This document shows positions 61,270-64,000 of a stretch of DNA of 64,000 nucleotides, piece by piece. A program made the position numbers and the translations under genes. The stretch comes from an uncultured Lachnospiraceae bacterium (GTDB taxonomy: Bacteria > Bacillota > Clostridia > Lachnospirales > Lachnospiraceae): positions 1 to 64,000 of the forward strand of contig CAMNRH010000012.1 of the NCBI GenBank assembly GCA_946552115.1. Reading direction: 5' to 3'. The notes under the pieces were generated by a model. That model had not been told where the DNA came from. It searched no databases and worked only from the letters and a program-made list of their open reading frames with translations. Every line of letters starts with the position of its first letter. The stretch's first letter is position 1.

Positions 61270-62489
61270 ATGTCCGCCGGTACATACGCCTGCACAAAAA
61301 CTCCGTCCTCCTGATAAGCTTCCTTCTCAAGCTCCCCGAATTTACGGATAAGCTGAAGCTTAGACAGATCAGAATAGGGATAGAGTTCCTCCACATATAT
61401 TTTCTGTTCCCTGAGCACTGCCTCCAAAAGCTCGGAAAGCCCGGAGACTCCCTTTCCCGTCTTTGCGGACAGACTCACCGTATAATCCGCACGAAAATCC
61501 CGGATAATCTGTATCCCCTCTACCTTATCCTGCTTATTAAAAACGGTAATAACTGGCTTATTCCTCACGCCCAGATTATCAAGTGTTTCATATACCGTAT
61601 ACATCTGACTGTCCATCTGCGGATTAGAGGCATCTACTACATGAAGAATAAAATCCGCATATTTCGCCTCCTCCAGGGTACCGCGAAAAGCTTCTATCAA
61701 ATGGTGGGGAAGCTTTTTTATAAATCCAACCGTATCCGTAAGAAGTATCTCCTGTCCTCCCGCAAGCTTAAAATTCCTCGTTGTCGCATCCAGCGTTGCA
61801 AAAAGCTTATCCTCAGCCAATATGCCGACTCCCGTAAGTGTATTGAGAAGCGTTGATTTTCCGGCATTGGTATAGCCCACAATCGCCGCGACCGGAAGAC
61901 GGCTTTTCTTTCTCTGCTCCCTTGTTATCTCCCTGTGTCGTTTTACATTCTTAAGCTCGCGGCTCAGCGCTGCAATCCGGCTTTTGATGAGCCTTCGGTC
62001 CATCTCCAGCTTTTTCTCGCCGGGTCCTCTTGTCCCGATTCCTCCTCCAAGTCTTGACATGGCAGTACCGAAACCCGTAAGCCTTGTCTGACGGTATTTA
62101 AGCTGTGCCAGCTCTACCTGAAGCTTTCCCTCGCTTGTGGAGGCCCGCGACGCAAAAATATCGAGAATGACCAGTGTCCTGTCCATCACCTTTACATCCA
62201 GCTCATCCTGCAGATTTTTCATCTGCACGGGAGACAGCTCATCGTCACAGATAATCCCTGAAGCATCCCGCTCCCGCAAAAGCTCTTTCAGCTCATCAAG
62301 CTTTCCCTTTCCGATATAGGTTCCCGGATGTACCTGCTCCCGCGCCTGTATTACAATCCCTACCGTCTCCGCTCCTGCCGTATCCGCAAGCTTCGCAAGC
62401 TCTTTCAAAGAATCCTCCGCATCCTCTTTTGAAAAAAGACTGATGCCTACAAGAACAACCCGTTCGGTTTCCTTTTTTAATTCTATCAT
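61218..62489 (-). CDS. hflX: GTPase HflX (ribosome-associated)
   Basis: 423 residues. The N-terminal domain includes VHPGTYIGKGKLDELKE and the glycine-rich LGGGIGTRGPGEKKLEMD. The G domain has AIVGYTNAGKSTLLNTL (G1), DTVGFIKKLPH (G3) and NKQD (G4). HflX splits stalled ribosomes under stress. Confidence 0.96.
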   Translation of the reverse strand: MIELKKETERVVLVGISLFSKEDAEDSLKELAKLADTAGAETVGIVIQAREQVHPGTYIGKGKLDELKELLRERDASGIICDDELSPVQMKNLQDELDVKVMDRTLVILDIFASRASTSEGKLQVELAQLKYRQTRLTGFGTAMSRLGGGIGTRGPGEKKLEMDRRLIKSRIAALSRELKNVKRHREITREQRKKSRLPVAAIVGYTNAGKSTLLNTLTGVGILAEDKLFATLDATTRNFKLAGGQEILLTDTVGFIKKLPHHLIEAFRGTLEEAKYADFILHVVDASNPQMDSQMYTVYETLDNLGVRNKPVITVFNKQDKVEGIQIIRDFRADYTVSLSAKTGKGVSGLSELLEAVLREQKIYVEELYPYSDLSKLQLIRKFGELEKEAYQEDGVFVQAYVPADIYERVRVSRGDSSKNPR

Positions 62490-62499
62490 AATCCTCCTG

Positions 62500-63024
62500 T
62501 TATCTTGTCTCCAAAAACTCCGCTTCTTTCAGGGCCTGTTCGTCCTCCGGATATTCCGCCGTATACTCCGCAAGCTTTGTTTTCACATTTTCCCAATCTT
62601 CCAGCTTTTCATAAGCCGCAATCACATTAAATTTCATTTCCTGTTTCAGCTTATCCGTACAATCCTCCCGGGCAAGTCCTTTTTCATAATATTCAACGGC
62701 CTCAAGAGGCTCTCCGAGCTTTAATTTGCAGGAGCCCATCAGATTGCAGAGCATCGCCGTCTCCTCTGCCCCATTTTGAAGGGCCGCCTCAAACGCTTCA
62801 AGCGCCCCTTCAAAATCCTCGATTTCCCACTTTGCAATTCCGATTCCCCGGCAGGCATCCCCTACGCTGCGCTTTTTTTCCACTGCCTTTTCCAGAGACT
62901 TAATTGCCTCCTCATATTTTCCATTCTCCAGACTTTCCATACCGTCTCTGTATTCGCGCTTTCCGCATCCGGCCAGCAGGATTCCGATAAGTACAACAGC
63001 AAATATTTTTACAATACGGTTCAT
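62500..63024 (-). CDS. TPR-repeat lipoprotein
   Basis: 174 residues from ATG 63024, after AGGAGGGACG. The signal peptide ends LIGILLAGC, a lipobox. About four TPR units follow (YEEAIKSLEKAVE, FEGALEAFEAALQ, PLEAVEYYEKGLA). It is a membrane-attached scaffold of unknown partner. Confidence 0.88.
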   Translation of the reverse strand: MNRIVKIFAVVLIGILLAGCGKREYRDGMESLENGKYEEAIKSLEKAVEKKRSVGDACRGIGIAKWEIEDFEGALEAFEAALQNGAEETAMLCNLMGSCKLKLGEPLEAVEYYEKGLAREDCTDKLKQEMKFNVIAAYEKLEDWENVKTKLAEYTAEYPEDEQALKEAEFLETR

Positions 63025-63040
63025 ACGTCCCTCCTGATAC

Positions 63041-64000
63041 TTAAGCTGCATATTTTACTACCCACGTGGCATTCAGAATCGCAACAAACATCACTGCAAC
63101 CTCCGCCAGAATTGCTTCCCACATTCCAAAATAACCTATAATAGCAAGAAGCAGCACAAGCGCTTTTACAAACAATGCAAAGGAAATATTCTGGCTCACA
63201 ACCCGAAGCGTCTCTTTGGCAATATGAAGCGCGTCCACAATCCTGGGAAGCTCATCCTCCATTAACACAATATCCGCCGCTTCAATCGCCGCCGCAGAGC
63301 CCAGACTTCCCATAGCAATTCCCACGTCCGCCCGGGCGAGCACCGGAGCATCATTAATTCCGTCTCCTACACACACCAGCCTCTCAGTGCCGTCCTGTAA
63401 GAAGATAAATTCCTCTAACTGCTCCAGTTTATCCTCAGGCATCAGATTCGTATAGGCATAATCCATCTCCAGCTCCTCTGCAACCTCCATCGCAGACTCT
63501 GTCGTATCACCGGTAAGCATAACCAGAACCGCTTTATATTTATCCTTTAAGACAGACAAAATATCCTTTGTATCCTCCTTAATCGAATCCTGGATTACTA
63601 TATAGCCCGCATACCAGGAATCCAGGCCGATATAAACTACCGTTCCCTGCACTTTCACCTCATCGACAAAGACTTTCTTTTTCTCCATCATCTTAAGGTT
63701 ACCGATATGCACCCTCTTTCCATCATAGAGAGCGCTGATGCCGCACCCCGGCGTCTCCCGCATCCCGCGCACTTTTGTCTTATCCAGCTCTCCTTCATAT
63801 GCCTGCACAAGAGACTGGGCAATCGGATGGTTGGAATAGCTCTCCACATGGGCCACCATGCAGAGAAGCTCCTCCTCTGTCATACCCATTGCTTTCACCT
63901 TTTCCACCTTAAATACGCCCTCTGTCAGAGTTCCGGTTTTGTCGAACACAAATGTATCCGCTTTCGCAAGCTCCTCCAGATAATTTCCACCCTTAACAAT
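63041..64000 (-). CDS. Heavy-metal P-type ATPase, C-terminal part (cut by window end)
   Basis: The frame is open to position 64000, so the N-terminus, metal-binding and first membrane helices lie outside. The phosphorylation motif FDKTGTLTEG comes about 20 codons after the window end, preceded by NYLEELAKADTFV. VMLTGDTTESAMEVA and GDGINDAPVLARADVGIAMG are the hinge motifs. Two C-terminal membrane helices end the protein. The style is P1B-type (zinc, cadmium or copper). The transported metal cannot be told from this part. Confidence 0.93.
   Translation of the reverse strand: MVKGGNYLEELAKADTFVFDKTGTLTEGVFKVEKVKAMGMTEEELLCMVAHVESYSNHPIAQSLVQAYEGELDKTKVRGMRETPGCGISALYDGKRVHIGNLKMMEKKKVFVDEVKVQGTVVYIGLDSWYAGYIVIQDSIKEDTKDILSVLKDKYKAVLVMLTGDTTESAMEVAEELEMDYAYTNLMPEDKLEQLEEFIFLQDGTERLVCVGDGINDAPVLARADVGIAMGSLGSAAAIEAADIVLMEDELPRIVDALHIAKETLRVVSQNISFALFVKALVLLLAIIGYFGMWEAILAEVAVMFVAILNATWVVKYAA

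Overview
The host DNA looks like a spore-forming, gut-type Firmicute of the Lachnospiraceae/Clostridia. The evidence is an alpha/beta SASP gene, AddAB instead of RecBCD, PyrK/PyrD-B, an FtsEX/M23/CtpA wall-remodelling cluster, PadR-DUF1700-DUF4097-PspC, and strong AGGAGG ribosome sites. No tRNA, rRNA or CRISPR array was seen. Family names come from recognising motifs by eye; no database search was run.

Layout. Positions 1-2310 carry iorA and the 5' two thirds of iorB (indolepyruvate:ferredoxin oxidoreductase). Positions 2311-36050 are a 33.7-kb integrated mobile element. Positions 36051-37518 carry the missing 3' end of iorB and a phenylacetate-CoA ligase-like gene. The rest, 37574-64000, is chromosomal and mostly on the minus strand: a MATE transporter; pyrC-F-K-D; ctpA, an M23 peptidase, ftsX, ftsE and a PucR regulator; a WecG/TagA transferase; SASP; the pspC-DUF4097-DUF1700-padR set; addB-addA; a PNPOx protein; a dapF homologue; an AraC regulator (plus strand); hflX; a TPR lipoprotein; and the C-terminal part of a heavy-metal P-type ATPase cut by the window end.

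The element. Its ends are marked by a shared CAGGT and by imperfect subterminal inverted repeats. Joining the flanks at CAGGT restores iorB exactly in frame (576 nt, 191 codons plus stop). Two tandem large serine recombinases near the right end are the likely integration/excision enzymes. The right half (20.5-34.5 kb) is a Firmicutes mobilisation backbone: HerA/VirD4-like ATPase, replication-relaxation protein, MT-A70 and C5 DNA methyltransferases, amidoligase, gamma-glutamylcyclotransferase, two DUF5049 proteins and DUF4314. The left half is a mosaic: a four-fold HTH protein, a Fic/antitoxin pair, a small tyrosine recombinase, two related surface proteins, an IS200 copy, and a 130-bp perfect inverted repeat around 4.2 kb.

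Most interesting content. Scattered from 2.6 to 15.3 kb are parts of a diversity-generating retroelement (DGR) with no reverse transcriptase in the window. There is one Asn-codon-rich template repeat (15059-15242), a second and decayed template locus (13874-14078) with the same promoter, hairpin and closing helix, and two orphan variable repeats (2664-2870 and 13150-13458). Template and second variable repeat align without gaps over 60 codons. 12 of 14 template Asn codons differ, against 10 of 46 other codons, which is the signature of adenine mutagenesis. One variable repeat abuts a two-gene operon for a polytopic VirB6/TrbL-like protein and a single-pass partner. Their style suggests Saccharibacteria or another CPR lineage, so DNA exchange between phyla is a working hypothesis.
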